NCBI RefSeq assembly: GCF_900104025.1
Contig: NZ_FNIQ01000004.1
Location: 372,001 to 436,000 of the forward strand
DNA: 64,000 bases
Reading direction: 5' to 3'
Origin: Geodermatophilus sp. DSM 45219
GTDB taxonomy: Bacteria; Actinomycetota; Actinomycetes; Mycobacteriales; Geodermatophilaceae
A program made the translations under genes and the position numbers. A model generated the notes under the pieces. The model saw nothing but the letters and a program-made list of their open reading frames with translations. It did no database searches and was not told the DNA's origin. This document shows, piece after piece, positions 44,291 to 53,079 of the stretch; position 1 is the first letter of the stretch, and every line of letters begins with the position of its first letter.

Positions 44291-45226
44291 ATGAGAACGG
44301 TCGCGATCGCCTGTCAGGGCGGCGGCAGCCACACGGCGTTCACCGGCGGTGTGCTGCAACGTCTGCTGGCCGACGAGGACCACAGGGTCGTGGGGCTGTC
44401 CGGCACCTCGGGTGGCGCCGTCTGCGCCCTGCTGGCGTGGTACGGCCTGCTGATCGGCGGCGCGGCCGAGGCCGGCCGGTTGCTCGAGCGCTTCTGGGAG
44501 GACAACGCGGCCACCACGCTGGGCGACAAGGCGGCGAACGCCTGGCTGGTCGGCCTGGCCCGGCTGGAGGGGCGGGTGACGCTCCCGACGGTGAGCCCCT
44601 ACGCCTATCCGGGGTTCGCCGGCGCCGCCTTCACCGACCTGCTGACCCGCCACGTCGACGTGGACCGGCTGGCCCGGCTGCAGGAGTCCCCGCCCGAGGA
44701 CCAGCCGCTGCTGCTCGTCGGCGCCGTGGACGTCCTCAGCGGCGACGTCAAGGCCTTCTCCAGCCGGCGCCGGGAGATCACGGTGAACGCCGTGCTGGCC
44801 TCGGCCGCCGTCCCGCTGCTCTTCCGCGCCGTCGAGGAGCGGGGCCGGCTCTACTGGGACGGGCTGTTCAGCCAGAACCCGCCGGTGCGCGAGCTGCCCG
44901 ACGCCGGCCCGGAGGAGATCTGGGTGGTCCGGGTCAACCCGCGCGCCCGGGCCACCGAGCCGAAGACGGTGGGTGACATCGCCGACCGGCGGAACGAGCT
45001 CGCCGGCAACCTCTCGCTGGAGCAGGAGCTGTTCTTCATCCGCAAGGTCAACGAGTGGGCGGACCGTCTCGGCGACCCGTACCGGCGCATCGAGATCCGC
45101 GAGGTCACCCTCGACCTCGACCTGGACCTGCCCAGCAAGCTGGACCGCAGGCCCGCGTTCCTCCGCCGGCTGTTCGATGCGGGGCGGGAGGAAGCGGAGG
45201 AGTTCCTGGCCCGGCTGCCCGGCTGA
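44291..45226 (+). CDS. Patatin-like phospholipase
   Basis: A 311-aa patatin-family hydrolase: oxyanion loop CQGGGSHTAFTGG, nucleophile Ser40 in GTSGG (GLSGTSGGAVC), and the catalytic Asp in YWDGLFSQNPPV. No signal peptide is visible, so it is probably cytoplasmic or exported by another route. The C-terminal end is helical and charged. ATG 44291 follows GAGGGGAGGC. It probably cleaves phospholipids or other acyl esters; target unknown. Confidence 0.87.
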   Translation: MRTVAIACQGGGSHTAFTGGVLQRLLADEDHRVVGLSGTSGGAVCALLAWYGLLIGGAAEAGRLLERFWEDNAATTLGDKAANAWLVGLARLEGRVTLPTVSPYAYPGFAGAAFTDLLTRHVDVDRLARLQESPPEDQPLLLVGAVDVLSGDVKAFSSRRREITVNAVLASAAVPLLFRAVEERGRLYWDGLFSQNPPVRELPDAGPEEIWVVRVNPRARATEPKTVGDIADRRNELAGNLSLEQELFFIRKVNEWADRLGDPYRRIEIREVTLDLDLDLPSKLDRRPAFLRRLFDAGREEAEEFLARLPG

Positions 45227-45291
45227 CGGCCGTGCCGGCACGGCCGCACCGGGATCCCGTCCCCGTGCACCGCGCCGGCCGGCGTCCGGGG

Positions 45292-45546
45292 CTACCGGAC
45301 CAGGCGCAGTGCCGGTGCGGCGGGGGCGCTGTGGGCGGGCGCTGCCGATCCGCCGGGGAGGACGGCGAGCGGTGGACGGACGCTTGCCAGGCGTCGTCCA
45401 CCGAGCCTGGCCCGAAGCGACACGTTCGCGTAGCCGTCGGGCAGCCGGTGGCACTCGTGATGGGTGTGCGGCGACGTCGCGGACGCGGCCGGGTGCTGCG
45501 CCAGGTGGACGTAGTCGATGCTGTCCGCGGGGTCGTACGTCCTCAC
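45292..45546 (-). CDS. Possible small Arg/Ala-rich protein, low confidence
   Basis: A short frame of 84 codons from GTG 45546, which has GGGGAGGAGG about ten bases upstream. It starts VRTYDPADSIDYVHLAQHPA and ends in an Ala/Pro-rich tail. Coding potential is uncertain; it is listed because the 552-bp gap 45227-45778 otherwise holds nothing recognisable. Confidence 0.3.
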   Translation of the reverse strand: MRTYDPADSIDYVHLAQHPAASATSPHTHHECHRLPDGYANVSLRARLGGRRLASVRPPLAVLPGGSAAPAHSAPAAPALRLVR

Positions 45547-45778
45547 CTCGTCCTCGCCTCCTCCCCGACCGGCCGGTGCGGCGGACGCGGTCTGCGATGG
45601 CGGCACCGCTGGTGTGATCCGGACAGGCACAGCATGGCGGTGGGGTACGACAGGACGTCGATCCGACGCGGACCCGCCCGGCACGTCGACGGCCGGCCGC
45701 GCCGGGTCGGGGGTGCGCCGATGGGACCGGTGGGCGCCCACGCGTCGAGCCGGGTGTCGGCACGTCCCCCGGCCGCGC

Positions 45779-46939
45779 TCAGCGCGCGGCGAGCGCGGCG
45801 CCCATCTGCTCGACGGCCTGCGCCAGCACCGGTCGCGGGGTCGCGAGGTTGAGCCGCACGTGGTCGGACCCTGCGCCGCCGCACAGCAGGCCATCGATCA
45901 GCGCCACCCCGGCCCGCTCGAGGAAGAACGCGCCCGGCTCGGCCAGGCCGAGCTCCCGGCAGTCCAGCCAGGCCAGGTAGGTGCCCTCGGGCGGGGTGTA
46001 CCCGACGCCGGGCAGGTGCTCGGCCACCAGCTCGGCCAGCAGCCGGCGGTTGCCGTCGAGGTAGCCCAGGACGCCGTCCAGCCAGCCGGCGCCGCCGGTG
46101 TAGGCGGCCGTGTTCGCGACGACCCCGAGCGTGGACGCGCCGTGCTCGGCGTGCAGTCCCACCCGGGACCACACCTCGGCGTCGGCGGAGTTCGACAGCA
46201 CCAGCTGGGCGCACTTGAGGCCCGGCAGGTTCCACGCCTTGGACGCCGAGGTCGCGGTCACCGCGTGCCCGGCCGTGACGTCGTCCAGCGACGCGTAGGG
46301 CACGTGCCGGGAACCGGGGAACACCAGCGGCGCGTGGATCTCGTCGGAGAACACCCGCCCGCCGTGCCGGTCGACCACCTCGGCGACCGCGGTCATCTCC
46401 GCCGGCTCCAGCACCCGGCCGATCGGGTTGTGCGGGTTGCACAGCACCAGCAGGTGCCCACCGGCGCGGTAGGCGGCGTCCAGCGCGTCGAGGTCGTAGC
46501 CGTACCGGTCGCCGTCGCGGGCCATCGGCACCTCGATCACCTCGCGGCCGAGCACCGCCGGCAGGGTGAGGAAGGGCATGTACGCCGGCGTCGGCAGGAT
46601 CACCGGGCTGCCCGGGCGGGAGAAGTGCTCGACCGCGGCGGCCATGCCCGCCAGGACGTCGGCCAGCGGGCGCACCCGCTCCGGCGGTACCGCCCAGCCG
46701 TACCGGTCCCGCGACCAGGCGGCGTACGCCTCGGACATCCCGGCCAGCAGTGCCGGCGGGAGGTAGCCGAGCGCTCCGCCGTCCACCGCCGCGTGCAGCG
46801 CCTGGGTGACCGCCGGCGCCGTCCCGAAGTCCATCTCCGCGACGAACGACCCGATCGCCCCGGGGAACAGCGACCACTTCAGCCCGCCGCGCCGCCGCAG
46901 CTCCTCGACGGTCAGCCCGTCGAACCCGGCGTCAGGCAC
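45779..46939 (-). CDS. MalY/PatB-type pyridoxal-phosphate aminotransferase (cystathionine beta-lyase-like)
   Basis: A 386-aa fold-type I PLP enzyme of the MalY/PatB group: LGYLPPALLAGMSEAYAAW near the start, LLVLCNPHNPIGRVL, FSDEIHAPLVFPG and the PLP lysine segment TATSASKAWNLPGLKC. Such enzymes cleave cystathionine or other C-S bonds and may act as aminotransferases. GTG 46939 overlaps the upstream FAD oxidoreductase gene by 8 bp, so the two are coupled. Confidence 0.85.
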   Translation of the reverse strand: MPDAGFDGLTVEELRRRGGLKWSLFPGAIGSFVAEMDFGTAPAVTQALHAAVDGGALGYLPPALLAGMSEAYAAWSRDRYGWAVPPERVRPLADVLAGMAAAVEHFSRPGSPVILPTPAYMPFLTLPAVLGREVIEVPMARDGDRYGYDLDALDAAYRAGGHLLVLCNPHNPIGRVLEPAEMTAVAEVVDRHGGRVFSDEIHAPLVFPGSRHVPYASLDDVTAGHAVTATSASKAWNLPGLKCAQLVLSNSADAEVWSRVGLHAEHGASTLGVVANTAAYTGGAGWLDGVLGYLDGNRRLLAELVAEHLPGVGYTPPEGTYLAWLDCRELGLAEPGAFFLERAGVALIDGLLCGGAGSDHVRLNLATPRPVLAQAVEQMGAALAAR

Positions 46940-49778
46940 CGGTGGCCCGGGCCAGCAGCTGGGCCAGGTGCAGGCCCTCGCGCCCGGCCAGCTGGTCGAG
47001 CTGGGTCCGGCAGGAGAACCCGTCGGCCAGCACGACGGCGTCCGGCCCGGCGGCGCGGACGGCGGGCAGCAGCTGCTGCTCGGCGATCGTCACCGACACG
47101 TCGTGGTGCCCGCGCTCGACGCCCCAGTTGCCGGCCAGCCCGCAGCAGCCGCCGATCCGGGTGACCGTCGCGCCGGCCTCCCGCAGCAGCCGCTCGTCGG
47201 TCGCCCACCCGAGCACGGCGTGGTGGTGGCAGTGCGGCTGCGCGACGACCTCCGTCCCGGCCAGTGACGGCGGCGTCCACCCCGGGGTCTCCCGCAGCAG
47301 CTCGGCCAGCGTCCGGGTGCCCGCGGCGACCCGCTCGGCGGCCGGCCCGCCCACCAGTTCCAGCGCCTCGTGCCGCAGCACCGCGGTGCAGGAGGGTTCC
47401 ACGCCCACCACCGGGATCCCGTCGTCCACCAGCGGGGCGAGCAGCTCGACGGTGCGGCCCAGGGTGCGGCGCGCGGCGTCCAGCTGGCCGGTGGTGATCC
47501 AGGTGAGCCCGCAGCAGGCCTCGGCGGGCGGGACCTGCACCCGGTACCCGGCGTCCTCCAGCACCGCGACCGTGGCCACGGCGACCGCGGGGTCGAAGTG
47601 GTCGGTGAACGAGTCGACCCACAACGCGACCGGCCGACCTCCGGTCCGGGGTGGCCGCTCCGCCCACCAGGCGCGGAAGGTCTGCCGCGCGAACGCCGGC
47701 AGCGACCGGCGCTGGTCGACACCGGCGCCCCACTTCGCCAGCCGGCCGCCCAGCCGCGAGCCGGTGACCGCGTTGGCCACCCGGGGCACGCGGGCGGCGA
47801 CGTCGGCCCAGCGGGGCAGCCAGCCCAGCGTGTAGTGCGAGCGCGGGCGGAGCCGCCGCCGGTAGCTCTGGTGCAGCACCTCGGCCTTGTAGGAGGCCAT
47901 GTCGACGCCGGTCGGGCAGTCGCGCGAGCAGCCCTTGCACGACAGGCACAGGTCCAGGGCGTCGTGCACCTCGGGCGATCGCCAGTCCCGCACCGGGCCG
48001 CCGGGCGCGAGCATCTCCTGCAGCACCCGGGCCCGGCCGCGGGTGGTGTCCTTCTCCTCCCGCGTCGCCGGCCACGACGGGCACATCACCCCGCCGGTGG
48101 CCTGCAGGTCCGCCCGGCACTTGCCGACGCCGGTGCAGCGGTGCACCGCGGCCGAGAAGTCGCCGCCGTCGTGCCGGTAGGCCAGGGCCAGGTCGTGCGT
48201 CCGGCGCGGCGCGGCAGCCATCCGGATGTCGTCCTCGACCCGCGCCGGGCGCACCAGCACGCCGGGGTTGAGCACGTCGGCCGGGTCGAACAGGCCCTTG
48301 ACCCGCTCGAAGAGACCCAGCACGTGCGGGGAGTACATGTGCGGGAGCAGCTCGCTGCGGGCCCGACCGTCACCGTGCTCGCCGGACACCGAGCCGCCGA
48401 AGCGGGCCACCAGGGCGGCGGCGTCCTGCACGAAGGCGCGGTAGGCCTCGCGGCCGCGGTCGGGCTCGCGGTCGAACGGGAAGTCGATCCGCCCGTGCAC
48501 GCAGCCGTCGCCGAAGTGGCCGTAGGGGACGCACTGCAGCCCGTGCCCGTCCAGCAGCGCCTCGAACTCGCGCAGGTAGGAGCCCAGCTGCTCGACCGGC
48601 ACCGCGGCGTCCTCCCAGCCGGCGTGCGCGGGCCTCCCGTCGGAGGTGCGGGCGGCCAGGCCCGCGCCGTCCTCGCGGATCCGCCAGATCGCCGCGGCCT
48701 CGGCGATGTCGGTGACCACCAGGGAGTCCAGCGCCCCGGCGTCGGTCAGCACGCCCCGCGCCTTGGCCTCGATCTCGGCCACGGTCTCGCCGGTCAGCTC
48801 GACGATCAGCCAGCCGTCGCCGCGGGGCAGGTCGGGCACCACCGCCGCGGGGACGTCGCGCAGCCGCTGCACGATCCGCTGGTCCAGGCCCTCGACGGCG
48901 GTCGGCGCGTGCGGCAGCAGCGCGGGGGTGGCGTCGGCGGCCTCGGCCATCGACGGGTAGCCGAGCACGACCAGGCCGCGGAACGGGGCGTCGGTGACCA
49001 GCCGCACGGTCGCGCCGAGCACCACGGCGAGCGTGCCCTCGCTGCCGACGAGGGCGCGGGCGACGTCGAAGTCGCGCTCGGGCAGCAGGTGCTCCAGCGA
49101 GTAGCCCGACACCTGCCGGCCGAAGCGGCCCAGCTCGGTGCGGATCGCGGCCAGCTCGCCGTCCACCAGGCGCCGCAGCTCGCCGAGTACTCCGTTCTCG
49201 TCCGCCTTTGTCGCGATATTGGCGGTCGGTGGGCCGAGCCGCAGCCGCTCGCCGGCACCGGTGACCACGTCCAGGCCCACCACGTTGTCCGACGTCCGGC
49301 CGTAGCCCAGGGCGCGCGAGCCGCAGGCGTTGTTGCCGATCATCCCGCCGACGGTGCAGCGGTTGTGCGTGCTCGGGTCCGGGCCGAAGCGCAACCCGTA
49401 CGGCCGGGCCGCGGTCTGCAGGGCCGCCTGGACGACCCCCGGGTCGACGGTCGCCGTCCGCGCCTCGGGATCGATCGCGTGCACCCGCGACAGGTACCGG
49501 CTGGTGTCCACGACGACGCCGGTGCCGACCGCGTTGCCGGCGATCGACGTCCCGGCGCCGCGCGCGGTCAGCGGCACCCCGAGCTCGCGGCAGACGGCGA
49601 GGGTGGCCTCGATCTCGTCGGGGTGCCGCGGCCGGACCACCGCCTGCGGCAGCACCCGGTACAGCGAGGCGTCGGAGGCGTACAGCGCCCGGGCCAGTCC
49701 GGAGTCGTCGACGTCGCCGACCCCGGCGCGGCGCAGAGCCGCCAGGAGGTCGGCGTCCGGATCGCTGGTGCGGGCCAT
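46932..49778 (-). CDS. FAD/Fe-S oxidoreductase of the YdiJ (D-2-hydroxyacid dehydrogenase) type
   Basis: A 948-aa three-part protein. Residues about 1-230: FAD-binding-4 domain (LTARGAGTSIAGNAVGTGVV; GGMIGNNACGSRALGYG). Residues about 240-530: FAD-oxidase C domain (PYGHFGDGCVHGRIDFPF; SGEHGDGRARSELL). The C-terminal 400 residues have Fe-S cysteine clusters (CTGVGKC; CLSCKGCSRDCP) and two CCG motifs (CCGLTW; CCGLAG). This is the YdiJ layout, linked to D-lactate or D-2-hydroxyglutarate oxidation in related bacteria. ATG 49778 follows GAGGAG. A 22-bp element close to the rhamnose operator lies inside it at 49203-49224. Confidence 0.87.
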   Translation of the reverse strand: MARTSDPDADLLAALRRAGVGDVDDSGLARALYASDASLYRVLPQAVVRPRHPDEIEATLAVCRELGVPLTARGAGTSIAGNAVGTGVVVDTSRYLSRVHAIDPEARTATVDPGVVQAALQTAARPYGLRFGPDPSTHNRCTVGGMIGNNACGSRALGYGRTSDNVVGLDVVTGAGERLRLGPPTANIATKADENGVLGELRRLVDGELAAIRTELGRFGRQVSGYSLEHLLPERDFDVARALVGSEGTLAVVLGATVRLVTDAPFRGLVVLGYPSMAEAADATPALLPHAPTAVEGLDQRIVQRLRDVPAAVVPDLPRGDGWLIVELTGETVAEIEAKARGVLTDAGALDSLVVTDIAEAAAIWRIREDGAGLAARTSDGRPAHAGWEDAAVPVEQLGSYLREFEALLDGHGLQCVPYGHFGDGCVHGRIDFPFDREPDRGREAYRAFVQDAAALVARFGGSVSGEHGDGRARSELLPHMYSPHVLGLFERVKGLFDPADVLNPGVLVRPARVEDDIRMAAAPRRTHDLALAYRHDGGDFSAAVHRCTGVGKCRADLQATGGVMCPSWPATREEKDTTRGRARVLQEMLAPGGPVRDWRSPEVHDALDLCLSCKGCSRDCPTGVDMASYKAEVLHQSYRRRLRPRSHYTLGWLPRWADVAARVPRVANAVTGSRLGGRLAKWGAGVDQRRSLPAFARQTFRAWWAERPPRTGGRPVALWVDSFTDHFDPAVAVATVAVLEDAGYRVQVPPAEACCGLTWITTGQLDAARRTLGRTVELLAPLVDDGIPVVGVEPSCTAVLRHEALELVGGPAAERVAAGTRTLAELLRETPGWTPPSLAGTEVVAQPHCHHHAVLGWATDERLLREAGATVTRIGGCCGLAGNWGVERGHHDVSVTIAEQQLLPAVRAAGPDAVVLADGFSCRTQLDQLAGREGLHLAQLLARATGA
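49203..49224. promoter_or_regulatory. LacI-operator-like palindrome C inside the YdiJ-type gene
   Basis: This 22-mer matches the rhamnose operator palindrome in 19 of 22 positions (GCCTTTGTCGCGATATTGGC over its central 20). It lies in codons about 185-192 of the oxidoreductase gene and uses the rare codons AAT and ACA, which most neighbouring codons avoid. It may be an intragenic operator or coincidence. Confidence 0.4.
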
Positions 49779-49982
49779 GGGGCTCCTCGTGCCGCGGGTC
49801 GGTGCCTCCTCCTTGTACACCGCGCGGGCACCTCACCGGCACGGCGGACCCGGACCGGGCCGCCTCTGCTCGGTGACCGCCCCGGTGGGGAGCGTGATCC
49901 CCGGCCGCGTGTCCCCGTCCGGCCCGGCGACACGCGGCGTCGCAGCGGGATCCGCGGACCGGGCCCCCGATCCTCGGTCGCC

Positions 49983-50453
49983 ATGACGGGCTGGCGCGCA
50001 CTCCTCGAGGTCGAGATCCCGATCGTCACCGCCGCGACCCGGCTGGACTTCCTGAGCCGGCGGGACAGCGCCGCGGCGGTCGCGCAGCCCGCCGTCCGCC
50101 CCTCGCACTCCTGGACCGACCACCTGCACGGGCAGGTCGAGCCGCTGGACCTCGAGGAGTCCCTGGAGCTGCTCGACCTCGGCATCGGGGTCGCCCGGCG
50201 GGCCTACGACGCGCAGCACCGGGGCATCCGCGCCGCGCTGCGCGCCGGGGCGTCGTGGCAACGGATCGGCGCGCTCCTCGGCACCACCGCGCTGACCGCC
50301 TGGAACGGCCACCAGCGGTGGATCGAGGAGCAGGTCGAGCTCTTCGAGGCCACCGGCCGGGACGGGCTGGACGACGTCGGCGCGGTCGAGGCGCTGGAGC
50401 TGGCCGGCGAGCGCCCGGTGGTCCTCGGCCACGTCAGGCGCGTCGGCCCCTGA
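49983..50453 (+). CDS. Hypothetical protein with possible helix-turn-helix
   Basis: A 156-aa protein with no recognised domain. It begins TGWRALLEVEIPIVTAATRL and has a motif that could be a helix-turn-helix, RAGASWQRIGALLGTTALTA, followed by an acidic C-terminus. It may be a DNA-binding or sigma-factor-like domain, but no other support is visible. ATG 49983 was chosen; divergent from the YdiJ-type gene and separated by 204 bases. Confidence 0.5.
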   Translation: MTGWRALLEVEIPIVTAATRLDFLSRRDSAAAVAQPAVRPSHSWTDHLHGQVEPLDLEESLELLDLGIGVARRAYDAQHRGIRAALRAGASWQRIGALLGTTALTAWNGHQRWIEEQVELFEATGRDGLDDVGAVEALELAGERPVVLGHVRRVGP

Positions 50454-50477
50454 CCTCCGGGTACACCGGTCGGCGGC

Positions 50478-52109
50478 TCAGTCCTCGAGCACCCACACCG
50501 CGCTGTCCGGCGGGAGGGCGACCGTGCCACCGGAGCGGCGGACCGCCGCGGTGGAGGCGAGCAGCACCTGACCCGGGCAGCCGGCGAGCACCGTCTCGCT
50601 GCCCATGTTGACCACGCAGCGCACCGCCTCGCCGCCGCCGACGGACCGGATGGTCAGCACGTCGCCGCGGGTGGTCACCGTCGCCGAGCCCGAGGCGAAG
50701 GCCGGGTGGGCCTTGCGCAGCGCCAGCGCGCGCCGGTGCAGCGTCAGCGTCGACCCGCCCTGGGCGGTCTGCACCGAGACGGCGTAGCGGCCCCAGTCGG
50801 CCGGGATCGGCAGCCACGGCTCGGCCGCGCCCTCGGGGGAGAAGCCGACGCCCTCGGCGGGGTTCCACGGCATCGGCACCCGGCAGCCGTCGCGGCCGGC
50901 GCGGGCACCGCCGCTGCGGTGGAAGATCGGGTCCTGCTTCGCCTCGTCGGGCACGTGCGCCTGCGGCAGGCCCAGCTCGTCGCCGGCGTACAGGTACGCC
51001 GACCCCGGCAGCGCCAGCGTCAGCAGTGCCGCGGCACGGGCCCGCGCGGTGCCGAGCTCGCCGCCGCCGAAGCGGGTGACCTGCCGCTCCTTGTCGTGGT
51101 TGCCCAGCACCCAGGACACCGGCGCGCCGACCCGGCCGTAGGCGTCCAGCGCGCTCGCGATCGCCTCGGCGAACGGCGCGACCGCCCACGGGGACTTGAG
51201 CAGCCGGAACGACAGCGCCTGGTGCAGCTCGTCGGGGCGGGAGTACTGCGCGACCTCGTCGAGGTCGGCCAGGCAGACCTCGCCGACCAGCATCGTGTCC
51301 GGGTACTCGTCGCAGATCGACCGCCAGCGGCGCCACACGTCGTGCACCTCGGGCTGGTTCCAGGTCATCGCCTGCTCCGGGCCGTGCCCGAAGAGCGTGG
51401 GGGAGTAGCTGCCGGGGTTGTCCCGCAGACCGGCGTCCTTGTAGAGGCCGTAGGCGACGTCGACCCGGAAGCCGCTCACGCCCCGGTCCAGCCAGAAGCG
51501 CAGGGTCCGCTCGAAGTCCGCGGCCACGGCCGGGTCGCGCCAGTTGAGGTCGGGCTGCTCGGGGGCGAACAGGTGCAGGTACCAGCGGCCGTCCGGGGTG
51601 CGCGACCAGGCCGGCCCGCCGAAGAGCGAGCGCCAGTTGTTCGGCGGCTCCTCCGACGGCGGGGCGAAGTGGTAGCGCGCGGCCTCGGGGGAGTCCGGGT
51701 CGGCCAGCGCGGCCTGGAACCACGGGTGCTGGTCCGAGCTGTGGTTGGGGACGACGTCCAGCACGACCTTCAGGCCCAGCCGGCGGGCGTCGTCCACCAG
51801 GGCCTCGAGGTCGGACACGTCGCCGTAGTCGGGGTCGACCGCGCGGTAGTCGACGACGTCGTAGCCGCCGTCCGCACCGCCCGAGGGGTAGTGCGGGTTG
51901 ATCCACACCGCGTCGACGCCGAGCCACGCGAGGTAGGGCAGCCGCTGCCGCAGCCCGCGCAGGTCGCCGGTCCCGTCGCCGTCGCTGTCGGCGAACGAGC
52001 GCAGGTACACCTGGTAGACCACCGCGTCGCGCCACCAGGGGGCGGGCGCGACTGCGGGGGCGACCCGGCGCTGGGTCTGGGTCCTCGCGAGGGAGAGGCG
52101 GCGTGCCAT
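50478..52109 (-). CDS. Alpha-glucosidase (GH13)
   Basis: A 543-aa alpha-amylase-family enzyme with the four GH13 regions: VVPNHS, GFRVDVAYGL, VGEVCL and VLGNHDKERQ, giving Asp, Glu and Asp catalytic positions. The short domain B and length fit alpha-glucosidase or oligo-1,6-glucosidase rather than amylase. No signal peptide is seen, so it acts in the cytoplasm on imported malto-oligosaccharides or trehalose. The family has broad specificity. ATG 52109 was chosen. Confidence 0.88.
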   Translation of the reverse strand: MARRLSLARTQTQRRVAPAVAPAPWWRDAVVYQVYLRSFADSDGDGTGDLRGLRQRLPYLAWLGVDAVWINPHYPSGGADGGYDVVDYRAVDPDYGDVSDLEALVDDARRLGLKVVLDVVPNHSSDQHPWFQAALADPDSPEAARYHFAPPSEEPPNNWRSLFGGPAWSRTPDGRWYLHLFAPEQPDLNWRDPAVAADFERTLRFWLDRGVSGFRVDVAYGLYKDAGLRDNPGSYSPTLFGHGPEQAMTWNQPEVHDVWRRWRSICDEYPDTMLVGEVCLADLDEVAQYSRPDELHQALSFRLLKSPWAVAPFAEAIASALDAYGRVGAPVSWVLGNHDKERQVTRFGGGELGTARARAAALLTLALPGSAYLYAGDELGLPQAHVPDEAKQDPIFHRSGGARAGRDGCRVPMPWNPAEGVGFSPEGAAEPWLPIPADWGRYAVSVQTAQGGSTLTLHRRALALRKAHPAFASGSATVTTRGDVLTIRSVGGGEAVRCVVNMGSETVLAGCPGQVLLASTAAVRRSGGTVALPPDSAVWVLED

Positions 52110-52248
52110 GCCGCCACCATCGGCGGATCCGGGCGCCAGGTTGTGCAGCAGGTCCCACGAAGTGGTGAGGCGCCGATGGCAGATCCCGCCAAGCGCGCAG
52201 CTCGCCTGTGACGGACGGGGAGCGAGTGGTGCGGTGGCCCTGGCGCCC

Positions 52249-53079
52249 TCAGTCCCGCGGGCGCCGGCGGATCCTCGACCCGAGCCAGGTGAGCGGGTCG
52301 TACCGGCGGTCCACCACCCGCTCCTTGAGCGGGATGATCCCGTTGTCGGTCAGGTGGATGCCCTCAGGGCAGACCTCGCTGCAGCACTTGGTGATGTTGC
52401 AGTAGCCGAGGCCGAACTCCTCCTGGGCGGCGTCCCGCCGGTCGACGACGTCGAGCGGGTGCATGTCCAGCTCGGCGAGCCGGATGAGGAAGCGCGGCCC
52501 GGCGAAGGCGGCCTGGTTCTCCTCGTGGTCCCGGATGACGTGGCAGGTGTCCTGGCACAGCCAGCACTCGATGCACTTGCGGAACTCCTGGGGCCGGTCG
52601 ACGTCGACCTGCTGCATCCGGTGGTTGCCGTCGGGGTCGCGGGGTCGAGGGCTGAACGCCGGGATCCGCGCGGCCTTCTCGTAGTTGTAGGAGACGTCGG
52701 TGACCAGGTCGCGGATGACCGGGAAGGTCCGCAGCGGGGTGACCGTGACCGTCTCGTCCTCGGCGAAGGTGCTCATCCGGGTCAGGCACATCAGCCGCGG
52801 CCGCCCGTTGACCTCCGCGCTGCAGGACCCGCACTTGCCGGCCTTGCAGTTCCACCGGACGGCGAGGTCGCCGGCCTGGGTGGCCTGCAGGCGGTGGATG
52901 ACGTCGAGCACGACCTCGCCCTCGTTGACCGGGACGGTGAACGTCTGCAGCCCTCCGCCGGAGGCGTCACCCCGCCAGACGCGGAACGTGGCGTCGTAGC
53001 CGCCCCCGCCCCCGCCACCGGCTCCGCCGCCCCGGCCCTCGTCGGTGCCGCCGATGCTCGGTTCCCCGGGCTCGGTCAC
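52249..53079 (-). CDS. sdhB: Succinate dehydrogenase iron-sulfur subunit
   Basis: A 276-aa SdhB with three Fe-S centres: 2Fe-2S (CKAGKCGSCSAEVNGRPRLMC), 4Fe-4S (CIECWLCQDTC) and 3Fe-4S (CNITKCCSEVCPEG). An unusual Gly-rich N-terminal extension (GGGAGGGGGGGY, before residue 30) precedes the ferredoxin domain. GTG 53079 overlaps the sdhA stop by 4 bp. It transfers electrons from SdhA to the membrane anchor. Confidence 0.92.
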   Translation of the reverse strand: MTEPGEPSIGGTDEGRGGGAGGGGGGGYDATFRVWRGDASGGGLQTFTVPVNEGEVVLDVIHRLQATQAGDLAVRWNCKAGKCGSCSAEVNGRPRLMCLTRMSTFAEDETVTVTPLRTFPVIRDLVTDVSYNYEKAARIPAFSPRPRDPDGNHRMQQVDVDRPQEFRKCIECWLCQDTCHVIRDHEENQAAFAGPRFLIRLAELDMHPLDVVDRRDAAQEEFGLGYCNITKCCSEVCPEGIHLTDNGIIPLKERVVDRRYDPLTWLGSRIRRRPRD

